A DNA stretch of 64,000 nucleotides, taken from contig CM053266.1 in assembly GCA_028583415.1 (NCBI GenBank), forward strand, positions 30,352,771 through 30,416,770, read 5' to 3'. The translations under genes were made by a program, and so were the position numbers. This DNA comes from Protea cynaroides (Eukaryota > Streptophyta > Magnoliopsida > Proteales > Proteaceae). Of this stretch, positions 49,501 through 62,455 are shown piece after piece (the first letter of the stretch is position 1; each line of letters starts with the position of its first letter). The notes under the pieces are model-generated. The model saw only the letters and a list, made by a program, of their open reading frames with translations, was not told where the DNA came from and ran no database searches.

Positions 49501-50929
49501 TCTTGCTTTTTTCAATAACACCTTTATAGCATTTTAGTAATGATTGTTAATGGCGTTACCCTTTTAAGTTTGAAAAAGGAAGGAAATATATTATCCAGCA
49601 GCTGGTCAAACCGGGAATCAAGAACGGAATCGGAAAAGATCGAATTTCCGTCTGAATTGGTCGGGGATCGGCTAGAATTGCCTGAACCCTAGATAAATTA
49701 TGGGGAATCAAAATTGGATCAACCGATTCCATTGCAAAGACGATCCGAATCAATTCCTGAATCATTTTCAGAACCAAAACTCAGAATTATTAAGATGATT
49801 ATAGTGATTCTAAAAACAAAAGTGATCACATGAACCAAATGATTGAGGATCTCGTATGAGCCTCGCTCATGTTCATGTATGGAAGGTTTTAAATTCAGGT
49901 ATCGAACATGGTATCAGTCATTCAAAACCGATCCAATCTGATCTGGAGTCCCGGATCAATGTATGGATCCCATAGGAAGCTAAAACATGACCGGTGTCCT
50001 ATATAATAATATTAAAATCTTCAAATAGTGCAGATATATTAGCAATTTGGGTATGGAATCAGAAACTGTCTTGGATCAAACCGTTAAAACTCGTATCAAA
50101 ATCGTTTCATGATTAAATGGGACACTTCTATAAGTTATTTTTGGGACTGAATACTAAATGGAACATGATGGTTATGGGATGGATCTCTCAACGGTTCCAG
50201 AACCAATAGACCATTTAAGATCCGATTGAAATCAAAACGGTCCAAAACCATTTAAATCTGGGTTGTTAAATAAAATGGATGATGGCTATTAAAAATGTTG
50301 AATTAAACGAATCGAATTTTAAATTTGATTTGATGTAAGTGTTTTGAGGGCCATGGGTGTTGATTATCTAATAAATGTATGGATGTTTAAATTCAAATAA
50401 TTATAATGGAGACTTAAAGTCCACCCAAAGAAAAAATAGAATATGAAATTATTTTAGGTATTAATTTTATTGAAAGATTTGGTGAATCCTGTTCAAAAAA
50501 TTCAAGTAATTTTTCCAATTCTAACCATACTTAACTCAATCTTGCCTAACGTTCAAAACAGTATAAGATTAAAATGGATAGAAAATGGGATATTTATTTT
50601 TATGGTGGATGGGTAAAAAAGGGTCAAAGTTCCTTGATCTGCTTTTAAAATTAATAATATTTTTATTTTAAAATTTTAATAAGGGATCTTAAAAGAAAAC
50701 AAACACATAATTTAACATCTTTTCACCTTTTTTTTTTTTTTTGGTCACATCTACATACTTTTCATTTTTATTCTTTTTAGTCCCATCTACACATATTTAG
50801 AAATTCCATTGTCTTATTCTCAAATAAATAAATAAATAAAATAAAATAAAATCAAGAAAACTAATATTTTTTTTACAAAATTTTGAAAATGACTTATCAT
50901 TATATCATTGTCAAACGTAGTCATTTTGA

Positions 50930-51225
50930 AAATGAATTTTGTAAATTTATAAAATGAAACTTTTATAATTATTACCTAACTTGATTTTATAAATTATCTA
51001 AATTTCTTTCCATGTTTAGTGATGATCTTTTATAAATATAATTTTTAATTTACTTTTCAAATGCAAAGGATTTGAATACAAAATAAAGTATAAATTAAAA
51101 ACCAAATATAAAATGATTTGAAATTAATTACTTAATCATGTGATATAATAATTACAAAATTTTCTTTTTAAGTAAAAATTTTCATTTTATTTCTATTTAA
51201 TTTTCATTGCAGTGAATCAGAAACA
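50930..51225. mobile_element. Diverged copy of the Tourist-like MITE
   Basis: Shares an ordered set of words with 58900-59228: AAATTTC...CCAT...TTTAGTGATGAT, TTTACTTTTCAAATGCAAAGGATTTG, AAATGATTTGAAATTAATTAC and a right end ATTTAATTTTCATTGCA. The termini have lost most of their inverted-repeat match. Confidence 0.5.
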
Positions 51226-52369
51226 TAGACAACATTTATCCATATATAAAAACACATTCAGTTACGTGGTGGGGTCTAACTGTTTTTGCATGGACAATCC
51301 ACTGAACCACTTATTGACACAGTAGGTAGATCATTTTTTTTTTTTTTTTTTGGGTAAAACAGTAGATAGATCATTAAGGCATGCGATAAGTAAGCACATG
51401 TTATTCATGGCATTTCATGTCTCACGTGGTTTTGTCTTCTTCCAAAATAGAGCATTTGGCAGTGCATAAAAAAGTCCATGTGATTATAAAAATATCATTT
51501 CAAATATTTTTGTAACTTTCTTAAATTTTAAAGCACTAATAAAACAAAGAACGTAAATATATAATTGAAAATTCAGATTCAATTTGCATCTGTTTAGGGA
51601 AATCTGAATTCAAACAATCGGACTCAGATAGCAAGAGTCAGATTCGAATATCAATCAAACGATCATGATTATATATGTTCTATTTAGCCTAGCATGAAGA
51701 CGTATAGAACCTTTGGTTTTAGAATGTAAGACACATATAACCTTAATGTTTATAAAACCATTTAAAATTTTGTTTCTTATTTTCTTAGGATAAACTATAT
51801 ATTTATTTTAAACTAAGGTTTTTTTTCTCATTTTCCACACAATTTTTATTATAATTTCATTTTTTTGGATTATCCAGTTAAATATCAAAATGAGGTTTGG
51901 TTTTTATTCATCCACCGGATTTCGGATTGGATTCGAATAGGGTAGTTAGTAAATAGATTCAGATTCAGATACTGATATATACAATTCAAATTCGATCTGT
52001 TTACATCCCTAACTAGAACTTGTGTTGGGTTTAAACTTAACTAATAAGTTTGGGTTTAGGGCTTACAGATTTCACTTGCCACAAACAATTTACATATATC
52101 CTGATTGTTCCATAATATAGGAGATATGCATTAACAATTGGGAAAAGTACTCCAGGGTTTTTCATCTATTTGTGAAGTGTACCGAGGATCAAATCATTTA
52201 AATCAATTGATAAATGGGGAATTTGTTATTTTAATATAAAATTAATGAAAAACCTAAGACAAATAATTAGAAAATAATATGGATAACATGCTCCCTAAGT
52301 TATAGCATCATCAACAATGTCACATATAGGCTAACACAGTTAAATGGAGGATATTGAACAGTGGTCTGT

Positions 52370-52563
52370 TTGTGGAAAGTCTGTTCCATTCCAGTTTGTT
52401 CCTAGGGATGCTAATGGGGTTACCCATTCCCTGGCAAGGAAGGCCTTAATTTGTAAGGGGAAGGTTATGTGACCCACTTCCACTCCTTGGATCGTCAAAC
52501 TTCGTAAGCTCAATACCTCGGTTGTTTTCCCTGATCAATAGATGAATCCTTTACCAAAAAAAA
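52370..52563 (+). mobile_element. Non-LTR retrotransposon-type RNase H relic with poly(A)
   Basis: The frame CGKSVPFQFVPRDANGVTHS-LARKALICKGKVM resembles the end of the RNase H domain common in plant LINE proteins (typically VPRSANxxAHxLA). It is followed by a stop and, about 90 bases on, a run of eight A at 52556-52563. Only the 3' tip of the element is left. Confidence 0.6.
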
Positions 52564-52935
52564 CATAGCCAAATGGATCCCAGCCTCACTCTCCTAACTT
52601 CTTATGTCTATCGATTATTCAAAATCAATTTTCACTAAGACATTATTTCTGGGGTTGAGGTTCTCACAAAGGAGGTCGGTGGGATAGGAATCGTGGGTAC
52701 TAGGAAACATCCGTCATTTAGGGAGTAGAGGTATTTGTCCGGGATTAACAAAACAGTGTTCCATTTGAGAAGTTCCAATAATACCCCCTCGTATAATCCC
52801 ATCCCTTGATAATTCTGCTCTCCCAAAACAAAGAACTACTGCTCTTAAAACATAGCTTCTCTATGATGTGCTGTAAAAAGAACAAGTCCAAGATACATGT
52901 CAATTCATGATGAGTTAAAAAATACAAAAATAAGG

Positions 52936-53281
52936 CAAAAATTGTTGTGGTCGACAGATATCTGACATTGTGGTCTGCTGACATCTACCCTCAATCTCGA
53001 ACAAATACATCTACCCTTATATGATGAATGTTCCGTAATACCCTTGCTTCTCATCCAACTGACCTACTTTGTCCCCCTGTTTCTCCTCTGCCCCCAAAGG
53101 ACCTCAATCGCAGATACGGGAGAGGTTTTCTACTCCAGGAGAGTAGAAAAATCAAGGGATGGGGGTATTATCGAAACTTCGCAAATAGAGGGCAAGATTT
53201 TGTTCACTTTTTGAGGGTGAATATCAGTAGACCATGGTGTCAGATACCTGATCTGCTGAACAAAAAAATTGTTGCCGTATG
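52936..53281. repeat. Inverted-repeat cluster
   Basis: Sequence at 52936-52995 (ATATCTGACATTGTGGTCTGC TGACATC) matches the reverse complement of 53224-53275 (GTATCTGACACCATGGTCTAC TGATATT). A second pair is 52770-52830 against the reverse complement of 53130-53185 (AATAATACCCC, ATCCCTTGAT, CTCTCC). The nested order suggests rearranged copies of one small element. Confidence 0.5.
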
Positions 53282-54589
53282 TTAAAGAGTATCAGATATT
53301 CAAATCTTATGTACAACCATCTTGCATTCCTAAAGAAGACTTCAAGCAATGACTTGCACCAAAAAGGCAATTCTGTAAGCCCTAAAGAGAAGAACATTGA
53401 CAATCCTCATAAGCAAACGTAAGAAAATTTATCCATAAATTTGATGCACCTGTGACAACTATATTTCACCAAACAAGCCCACTAAACAATTTATAAACTA
53501 CTAGTTATTTAATCATGTGGAAATAAATAAAACTAATAAAAGGGAAAAGGGGGTCCACCGTCATATCTTCTTACAACCTTTTCTAATCTCTAACTTTTCT
53601 TGTTCTTTGCCAATCATCACAGAAAAAGGAAATTTGAAGATGTCAGTAGCAAATATAAAATTTATATAGTTGTTTTAGAAAGAGAGATAAAATGGTATAG
53701 AAACAAAAGAACTTCACTACAGTGCTCAAATTAAAGCAGGTATGTATTGGGGGATGTTTACCAAGTAGTCAGAACTTACGTTAAAGCACCTGTCTCAACC
53801 TCAACACACTGGGGATAAAATTCTTGAAATGACCAGCCGGCTGGAGCTCACTCTTTTTTGGTCAAACCACCAGAACTTGACAACAGAAAAACAAGTGGCA
53901 AAGGAAGTAGGCGTATTTCTTCCCCTGTAATTAAAAATCACTGAAATATCAAAACTTGTATGCTTCATTGGATCTTCATTACAGCAATACAATCCCTCGA
54001 GCCACTAGGTTCTGCCACCCCTCACTACAATTAGCAAACAAGAGATGAAAAAAAAAAAAGATGCCATGACAATTTAGCCGAAACATTCCAACTTTAAACC
54101 CAACAAGCATTTCAAAAGTAACAGAAAACAATGCCAACGACACCAACCAAGCAAGAATACATTACCTGAATCTGATACTCAAACAAATCACATCTCTGAT
54201 AGAACGCTGCTTTTTCTCTCACTAAAATATCTCACTTCTACATTTTGCTGAACAAAGTAAGCAGATGGACCAAGAAGAGTAAATGACTAAGAGATGTATC
54301 TTTCCTGCTGCTCTTGCAGAAGTCTAGCCGAAGATTTTGCATCCAGATACAGAGCATTCACTTCTTCTATATCCGCCTAGAATTGTACCACCAGAAGTGG
54401 AAAATCAGAACATACAAAATTATGAATCTTCAAGAAATATGCTCTAGTTTGATTCCCAGTTTGAGAAATTTTTCCGTACCTTGAAAATGTTATCTCGACC
54501 ATTCATTCTAGCCACAACGTTAGAAGGTGCCATGAGCTGAACTGCATGCCTGAAGAAACAATATGCTTTTAAACAATAGAGAGTGGTCA

Positions 54590-55203
54590 TCCACTTGGTA
54601 AGAAATACATATAGAATGTGTAATGCATGTGCTTGTGTACAATAGCTATCTTTTCAAGAGGGTGTAAGAATTTGTTCCATATAGATGCTTGCGAGAATGG
54701 TACATGTTGAGCATATGATGGATGCCTGCTATGAACACGTCTCTTAATTGATAGAAAAAGAGAGAAAATATGGGAGAAAGAAGATAAGAGGGAAAATAGG
54801 GAAGGGATTGTTCTATTGAGAGAACCTCCCATGGTTTTACGGAGAAGCCTACCAATATATCAAAGAGACATTTAAGGGATGCAAAATTATAGTCCCCTTT
54901 TCATTAGCAACATACTATTTAAATAGAGATACAACTTGTCCATGTAACCAAACCCCTTGACCCACTCACATATCAAATAACCATCCACGATGGTGAAACT
55001 TCCCTACACCATAACTCCATGATAACTACACCACTCCCTACCACGAACACAACTTCCCACAAGAAATACATCACATAACTAACTATAAACCAACACGTAA
55101 TAACCTACCCGATAACCACCCATACAATTATCCCATTACAATTTACAGCAATAACACATTACGTATCTACCCATGTAACTAACCCATTATAGCACACGTA
55201 ACA
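54590..55203 (-). mobile_element. Probable LTR (minus orientation) with polypurine tract
   Basis: On the minus strand AAGGGAGAAGGAA is followed directly by TGTTACGTGTGC at 55203, the look of a polypurine tract/3' LTR junction. Further on are CTATTTAAATAG (TATA-like) and a pyrimidine-rich leader. The other end and target duplication were not found. It lies in the pseudogene's penultimate long intron. Confidence 0.45.
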
Positions 55204-55434
55204 TTCCTTCTCCCTTATGATTGGTCTGGTCCTCAAGACCACCATAAATTGGAAAATTTGGTCCCATCCGGATCCCAAACAAGCCACAAATTAGGAACTC
55301 GTTGAAGAAGCCCTATAAGGACAAGATCATCCCTCGCGGCTTCCGCTTAGATAAGGATTTGTAACCCATGCTTGTGGACCCGTCAAACCATCCAGCTTAC
55401 GGATGTGGACCTGCCGATAAGGCTGCAATTAGTT

Positions 55435-56757
55435 TTAGAATTTGTTTTGCCAAATCAAAATCAATATGATTTGGCTGAACAATACTGCATCAACTCTACC
55501 CTGCTTGAAATAAACTTGACCACAAGTTTTGCATCGGTTTAGCATCAACATGTTGGGGTGAGTATTCAACTTCCTCTGAAAATGAAAATCCAGTTGCTCT
55601 TGAAAATTAGGAAGGAAATTTTCGACCTTGGGAGCTTTCTCTTTGAAATAGTCAGATGGTAGGACAATCTCAATGTGCTCAACTTCACTATCAATATCAA
55701 GAACATCATTGATAACAATCACAGCCTCACGTGGAATGCTCTTGAAGTCTTTTTTAATCACAATCACATCTAGTATTACGATCTCAACCTCCAATTCTTT
55801 GACCTCTTCAGCATAGTCTTCAACAATAGGCTCTAGATAGAAAAAATCTTCTACCTTGGAAAAGATTGGGCCTTCGTTTTCCCTATTCTTCTACAATTGG
55901 TGGAAGAATTAGATCGTCCTTTGTTGGTTTTGTTGGCTTTGTTGAAGGGATAGAATCTACTAACACATGCTCCTTTTATTTAGCTTCAAAGACCATTGAG
56001 AGTAATCTCAAATGAAATTTAATTGATCATTCATCAATACATAGAATTCCCCGGAGTCATGTTTACCACTTTTCAGTGATAACATGGAATTCATACGCTT
56101 CTCCATGGCAATCATCCGGTCACAGATTTGCCTAAGCATCTCTATGAGTTGCACACAAATGTCCAAGGCCTGGTCAACCATGGCCTGATACCAAAACGAT
56201 GACCTGCAGAAGGTCCCATTAAGAATAGCACACAGTTCCAGTGATAGTGATCTCGCTTGTATTTCAGCAACAACGATAATATGCGAAGGCGTTGATAGAG
56301 GAAAGGAGAGAAGAGAGATGACGGGGAGAGGAAAGGATAAACAAAAGGGGGTGACCTACCTCAGGTCTAGGCCTCTCACCCGGCCAGCGTGACAAGCTCT
56401 CATGGCATAAACCAGCAGCATTGCTTCATTCATATTGATTCTCCAAAACTTTCTTTGGTTTAAGCCTTTACAAGGTTTAAATAAAATCTAAACAGAGTCC
56501 AACAACGGCAAGCCTAACCAACTAGGAAAGTAAATAACAATGGAAACTAATCAACTAGGAAAGTAAATTGCAACAAGGAAACTGAAACTAGAATGGAAAT
56601 AGAATCCTACTAAGACTGGAAAGATTCTAAAACTGATTTTGACAAATCAAAACAGATATCGGTTCTTGATCTTGCGAGATCTTGCAACTTGATCTCAATT
56701 TGATCTTCCGAGATCTTACAACTTGATAATGATTTGGCTGAACAGTACTGCATCACA
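55435..56757 (-). mobile_element. Non-autonomous LTR-element remnant (minus orientation)
   Basis: On the minus strand a possible LTR starts TGTGATGCAGTACTGTTC at 56757 and ends before TTGGTATCAGGCC (about 56197-56185), close to the Met-tRNA primer site TGGTATCAGAGCC. After it a short frame reads MVDQALDICVQLIEMLRQIC..., and a 119-codon frame at 55794-55435 (MEVEIVILDVIVIKK...) is unrecognised. TGATGCAGTATTGTTCAGCC recurs at about 55492, suggesting the start of a truncated 3' LTR. Confidence 0.45.
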
Positions 56758-57272
56758 CATTAATCCTTTAATCCCATGAATGTCAATTGGAAATACATAG
56801 GATCAATCGACGTGGTACCGCAAGAACAACACAGGCCCACAGTCAGAGAAACACTAGCAGCCAGCGATATTCATCTTTCATGTGCATGCTTCTGTAATCT
56901 TTTATTATTTCAGTTTAATTTTATACATATAACAGTTTATTAGGTCTTAAGTAGAATGTTTACCATCCTCTTTCGATTAGAATATAGTTCAATCTTCTAG
57001 CATAAAAAAAATCAGTTCTCTGCATTGTAAGCAGGATTTGACATTGGGAATTCATCACTAATTTCTTCCACAACAAGATGCGCAACCTTTCTTTGTATAC
57101 CTGTTTGTCTATTTCATTGTATAATCTCTACTTCTGGTTCTTGCTGTTTTGCTATGATTTAGTGCAAGTGGGAATGTGGGACCAGTATTGTGCTCTAGGC
57201 CTGGTTCTGTATTCACACTGGATCTGCTTCAGGACCTAGGAAAGGGTAGTATTTTTTAATCCAAATTAGTTT

Positions 57273-57661
57273 TGTTACAGTTCATAATAAGTAATTAATC
57301 AGAACCAGAAAACCGAAAGAGAGAGGTAGAGTTTAGACACAAGGAGAGGAAATTAAATCTTCAAGGGGAGAGAAGAATCGATTGTAGTTCTCCTGCTGCT
57401 GCTACTTTATTTATAGAAAAGAAGGACAAGTATTAGGAACCTTTCCTAGTTACAATCCAACTAAGAAAGGTCCTATCAACAACTCCTAGTTATAATCCAA
57501 CTAGGAAAGGTCCTAGTCAAAGTCCTAGTCAAACAAGATAAATAAAACTAGCTAAACAAATAAACTAATAGAAGGCCTTAATAAATAGGCCCATTACTTA
57601 CAAGATAATATAAAGGAAAATAACTAATCTAACCAGGCCCATATAACCCATAACGTTAACA
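57273..57661 (-). mobile_element. Solo LTR with target duplication
   Basis: 389 bases with ends TGTTA...TAACA, flanked on both sides by AGTTT (57268-57272 and 57662-57666). The minus strand has TCTATAAATAAAG as a TATA candidate followed by GCAGCAGCAGGAG, so the LTR is probably read leftward. No internal region remains, as expected after recombination between two LTRs. It sits in an intron of the RuvBL1-like pseudogene. Confidence 0.85.
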
Positions 57662-58306
57662 AGTTTCAAACCAGTAACATTAGACACCTAATGCATATAC
57701 CAAACATTATATGAGTACATATTACACCTCTGATATTACATCATATTTGTACATATTTGATGTCCAAAATACATCATATTTGCCTCGTTGCATGCACAGG
57801 CCGACTAAGAAGGGCAGCAACTAGCGAAGCGACAAAACTAACTTTGACAGAAATGTCATAAATCCATTTAGCAAGTCAGAAATTGATGAAAACAAAAAAG
57901 GTGCAATTGTTATTACATGAAACTCAGACCTTAAGGATGCTTGTGCCCAATCTCTCCAAGGTAAAACAAACTTTCTTCATCAATTATCAGCTCCTCAACT
58001 TGTTTTTTTACAGATATCCAAAATCTTTCCAAAAATACATCCAGCAGAAAATAGAAAACGATGACAAGATAGAGTATGGCTCCAAAGCTACAAATAGATT
58101 CTATGGATACAGATGAAGAATAAAATGTGAACCTGTATCACGTCAACAGGTCCATATGTTTCTGTCAGTACAATCACCAGACAGTCGAACAAATCAACAG
58201 GTATACCATGAGGGCTACTGACATCTGTTCCTAGTTGATGAAAATATTGATCAACAATAAGAACATGCAATCATAAAAATAGTTCAAATGGTCTAAATAA
58301 AGATGG

Positions 58307-58396
<90 letters not shown>
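58307..58396. repeat. (GA)n microsatellite
   Basis: About 45 GA repeats with one AA interruption, roughly 80 bases upstream (on the minus strand) of a RuvBL1-like exon. Confidence 0.96.
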
Positions 58397-58400
<4 letters not shown>

Positions 58401-58899
58401 TTCTGCATTCTGTATCAACAGATTAACAACTTGCTGCAAGGGGGCAGTTGCTTTGGAATAGTAAAGTCAACTGCAGGAACACCTTAGTATATCTTAGGTT
58501 GTGCAAAATATTTAGTGCAAAACTTAAACCCTAGTCGTGTTATATCTTCTATTTCTTTTTTCACTATTGAATCAAGGACAATTCCCATTCAAGGCTATTT
58601 ATAAAGTTCCATAAACTAGGGGTAGCCCAAAATGATGCAGGATCTTTGATTAAAGAGAGGGATCATGGATGGATCAAGTTGAATAGTCCTACTTCAGTTT
58701 GGTTCAGAGCTTCTGGTTATGACCTTTATTATCAAGGTGGCGACCATGCTTGAGTTGGAAGCCGAATTCAAGAATCTTTCTACAGATCACAAAGGAACAA
58801 AAGAAAATTTGCAAATTTGAATAAAAAAGAAGCTACCAAAAGGTTGAACAGTATAGACTTTGTGACAGTTTCCAGGAGGCAAAATTCGAAAAACATTAT

Positions 58900-59228
58900 G
58901 GCTCTGCTTGGTTGGAAATTAAAGGAAGGGAAGTGAATTTTCGAACCTGAAAAGAAACGTTTATAATCACTAACATGATTATATAAAGTACTTAAATTTC
59001 CTACCATATTTGGTAATGATATTTTTTGGATGTAATTTTTATTTTACTTTTTAAATGCAAGGGATTTGGATGAAAAGTAAAGTGAAAATTAATAACCAAA
59101 TTTGAAATGATTTGGTGCTAGTTACATAGCTATGTGATAGTCATGTGCTGTAATGACAAAAGCTTCCTTTTTAAATTTGAAAATTTCCCTTCCCTACCTT
59201 TTAATTCCCCTTGCAACCAAACAGGGCC
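58900..59228. mobile_element. Tourist-like MITE (PIF/Harbinger type)
   Basis: Ends GGCTCTGCTTGGTTGG and, reverse-complemented at the right, GGCCCTGTTTGGTTGC. Flanked by TAT on both sides (58897-58899 and 59229-59231). 329 bases, non-coding, same family as 35643-35938. Confidence 0.8.
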
Positions 59229-59231
59229 TAT

Positions 59232-60559
59232 GGCTCAACTCAGGCATAAGGAATGTAGTGAAAAGTTGATAGTTGATGGAAGTATCTGAATGCCAATTTT
59301 TCCACTGATTGATCCGACATCGCTGTTGCTATCAGATGCATTGCCTCCTACAGTCTACAGCTACCATTGTAATTTGTAAATGACATGGACCATGGAATCA
59401 AACTGGACGTTCCAGAATCCAGTGTTAAGGTTATGATGCAGGATCTTGTAGTTTTTGCACTTTTAGCGAATGAAAACAGGGTCTAAAATTAGGAAAGTTG
59501 GGTACTGTTTATTGGTACGTGTAAACAGCAAAGGCTAGAAGTTCAGTAAAGAATTTGTAGAGAAAAAAATATATAAAGAAGAAGAAAAAAACCTAGGCAC
59601 ACTTCCGTGGAAAACATTTCCAGATCCTGGAAATTCCCAAACTTCAATTACTTCTAAAATAAGAATCAGTACATGTATATAAAGTGTACTTCTTTAACTC
59701 CTACGCAATTAATTTCTTATGTTCAAGTAACTAGCTGCTTGTTCCATAGGCAACTAAACACGATTTGGTAACACAGCGCGATAGTGTTTTCGGTGTTCTT
59801 CTGTCCTGCAGGAATACAAAAACAGCAGAAACACATTGGCAATGCCTGTTCATTTTTTTTTGTTCCGGAGGACCAAACCGGGAGTTGAGAAGTGTGAACA
59901 AACACAGCGGAGCAAAAAAGTTGCTCGCAAAGGAAGAAGTGTTTCTCAGAACTGTGGATACCAAAAATTGTCACAAGAGACATACTTTAAAAGGGTATTC
60001 CCATCAAAAGGGGGTTGTAATATTTTTATAAAAAAATCAAAATTTGGTTAGAAAACAGGGTTTTTTTTGCCAAGAAATACTCCAAAGAACAGAAACAGTT
60101 AAATAGAAGTGTTCAAAAGACAGAATCACTCCAGCACAACAGAAACGTCACCAAACGTGCCCCAATAACTTACATGATAAATTAGTTGCTTATTCCATAA
60201 ACAACTTACTTCTTATACTTCAAAAAAACTAGCTCCTTACCTCAAGGAGCTTCTTGCGACAACTCATACTAAATCTGGCTCCACACAAGATTATTAAAAA
60301 AAAGTTAGACCAAGTTGGACCAAACCTAACAACCTGAACTATTTAAATCCCCAATCACAAAATCATCCCAACTCCCATGTAGGCCCTACATTTTCATAGT
60401 GTTGCTAAATACGCAAGGGAGTCAAGGAATTAAGGCCACAACAACTCCTAGTATACACCTAAGGGGGCTGGAACTGATCCCCATCAAGTTATCTGATTAA
60501 GTGTTGAGTTGGCTGACAAGTATTGAAACTATACTCTGAAAGTGAAGCTTGATTACTAG
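59232..60559. other. Pseudogene intron, nothing recognised
   Basis: No coding domain, tRNA or clear element that I can support. Frames at 59723-60051 overlap on both strands and are low-information. Confidence 0.45.
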
Positions 60560-61640
60560 AACCATTAGAAGCCACTTGTCTGAAGGATTATGCTAGTTCA
60601 CGGTGGAAGGAAGTTTTTACATAGAAAATTTCCAGATATTTGTAACCCATGGATGCTTCTACTTGGGCAGTCATGAAAGAGAATACTTAAAGTCATTTAT
60701 GCCACTTAATTACCAACAGGATTTATTCAACAGATTGCATAGTCTGCAAGGAAGAGAGGAGGAGGTGAAGGATTATATTAAGGGTCTCTGAAAGATGTCC
60801 TTGAGATGTAAGCAGTCTGAAGCAGAGAAACAAGGAGTGATTCATTACCCTAGCAGGCTGGGAGCAGATATTGAGACATACAATACTCTTATTTAATTTC
60901 ACAGTTGATAAGGCCCATGAAATAGTATACTAGTATGCAGTCAAAGCAGCAATTAAAGTTTATGTAGAAGTAGTTTGACGTCCAGGGAAACTCAGTTACA
61001 GTTACAAAGCCAAGGCAAGCATCACCAGATGATACTAAGCCTGTGACTTGTGACTTCAAAAATAATGGATTCAAGAGATCAACTTCAACATGTATTATGT
61101 GAAGAAAGGGGCAAAGGAAGAGTCAAGGAATGCCAGTTGAAGACCCAAATGTCAAGTTGAGACAAAGACTATGAACTGTGACTTCCCAGGATGAAGTCAA
61201 GAGTTCCCTTCCTACATGTTTTACCTGGGATTAAATGGGCATTTCACTACTCAATGTCCTAAAGAGCCTAAACAAGAGGAATGGAATTGATGTTTAGTCA
61301 TCAGTGGTATCTGATAATGAGAAGACTATCAGGTCAATTGCTGCAATTGCCTCTATATCCAATCCAACTATGAAGGTTTAGCAAGCAATTCATACTTGAA
61401 CACTTCAACAGCATGAGATTGTTACCCACAAATAGCAACGAAGCAATTGCTCATGCTGTATTGGATCATGGTGTCATGATGAAACTAGTTTCTAAGGCAC
61501 TAGTGCAACAGATGGAGACTCCTATACCATATTTGCGTGTGAAGAGTTAATGGCCTCACCTAAGAGACTCTGCTCAAAGCTCAAATTCGTTGGCATTTTG
61601 GTCCATTAAGGATGATGTGGAGTGCTCTGCCAACAAATAT
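60560..61640 (+). mobile_element. Ty3/gypsy gag-protease relic
   Basis: Broken frames carry gag-like sequence (DLFNRLHSLQGREEEVKDYI, then KQSEAEKQGVIHYPSRLGAD and VDKAHEIV) matching the usual LxxLxQGxxSVxxY and ETEEQ...RYxxGL pattern of plant gypsy gag. A degenerate CCHC knuckle follows near 61220-61270 (CFTW...GHFTTQCPKEPKQEEW in shifted frames), then a protease-like stretch (AIAHAVLDHGVMMKLVSKALV) near 61440-61510. There are many stops and shifts, and no LTRs were identified. Confidence 0.6.
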
Positions 61641-62253
61641 GGAAATATCTTACTGTTGTAACCTGTCAGGAAAATATGGCCATGTAAAATATTTGTAAGA
61701 ATGACATGACATCTAAGGAGAAAGCAGTTCCAGCTGTAGCCTCATACAAGGGAGGCAATGCCTAGATGAGTGAGCAGGGCGACAATTAAAGAATTGATAG
61801 GACAGAATTCATAGCTTTTCTTCCCCCTCGCCCCTCTCTCAGGGGAATGATGCAGGAGCATCAACTACAAACACCATCGTAGTCGTGTGAGCACTCAAAA
61901 GATATTGTGCATTAAACCACAAAGGGATCCCATTAGGGTGATATATGAATGGTGGACCCTTTCTGTCATTCTTTTTTTTAGGGTTGAGGTGAAGTATTTA
62001 AAGTGAAGTGCAGTCCTCTGTAATTTTAAAAAAGAAAGGAGAGAATGAATTGTGGCAGTCTAATTATTTCTCTAGTTGAATTAGGTAAGAAATTACAACA
62101 TTATAACCAAGAAGCCTGCCCATGGTATTAAGAAGTTGAGAGAAGTAGATGACAACCAAGAAACATCCCAACTGGTCTGCTTATCTAGCCCCATAAATAA
62201 GCCACTTCAATTTTTTTAAATCCAGTAACCCCCTATAACTATTTTCTTGAAAC

Positions 62254-62385
62254 CATAGTTGTCAAGGCGCCAAGGCAAATCAAGGTGTTACGAGGCCTGA
62301 AAGGGCGCCTAGGCGACCAAGGCGCCCAATTTTCCAAGGCATCACAAGGGCGCTTGGGCACCTAGGCGACGCCTTGACAACTATG
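62254..62385. mobile_element. hAT-type MITE
   Basis: 132 bases with inverted ends CATAGTTGTCAAGGCG and CGCCTTGACAACTATG. Flanked by a perfect 8-bp duplication CTTGAAAC (62246-62253 and 62386-62393), the hAT signature. The interior is built of GGCGCC/AAGGCG words, so the whole element is nearly self-complementary. Confidence 0.92.
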
Positions 62386-62455
62386 CTTGAAACACTCAGA
62401 CACGAGTTGAATTTGATCTTCAATCAACCCTAACATGCTATAAACTATGTTATTG

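Larger units (their letters stand above)
49501..54286. other. Intergenic, decayed repeats
   Basis: No gene. It contains a diverged Tourist-like copy (50930-51225), a LINE-type RNase H relic (52370-52563), an inverted-repeat cluster (52936-53281) and long AT-rich tracts. The rest shows nothing I can name. Confidence 0.5.

Noticed and set aside
59723..60051. Open frames on both strands of a RuvBL1-like intron
   Set aside because: Overlapping, without domains or splice logic.
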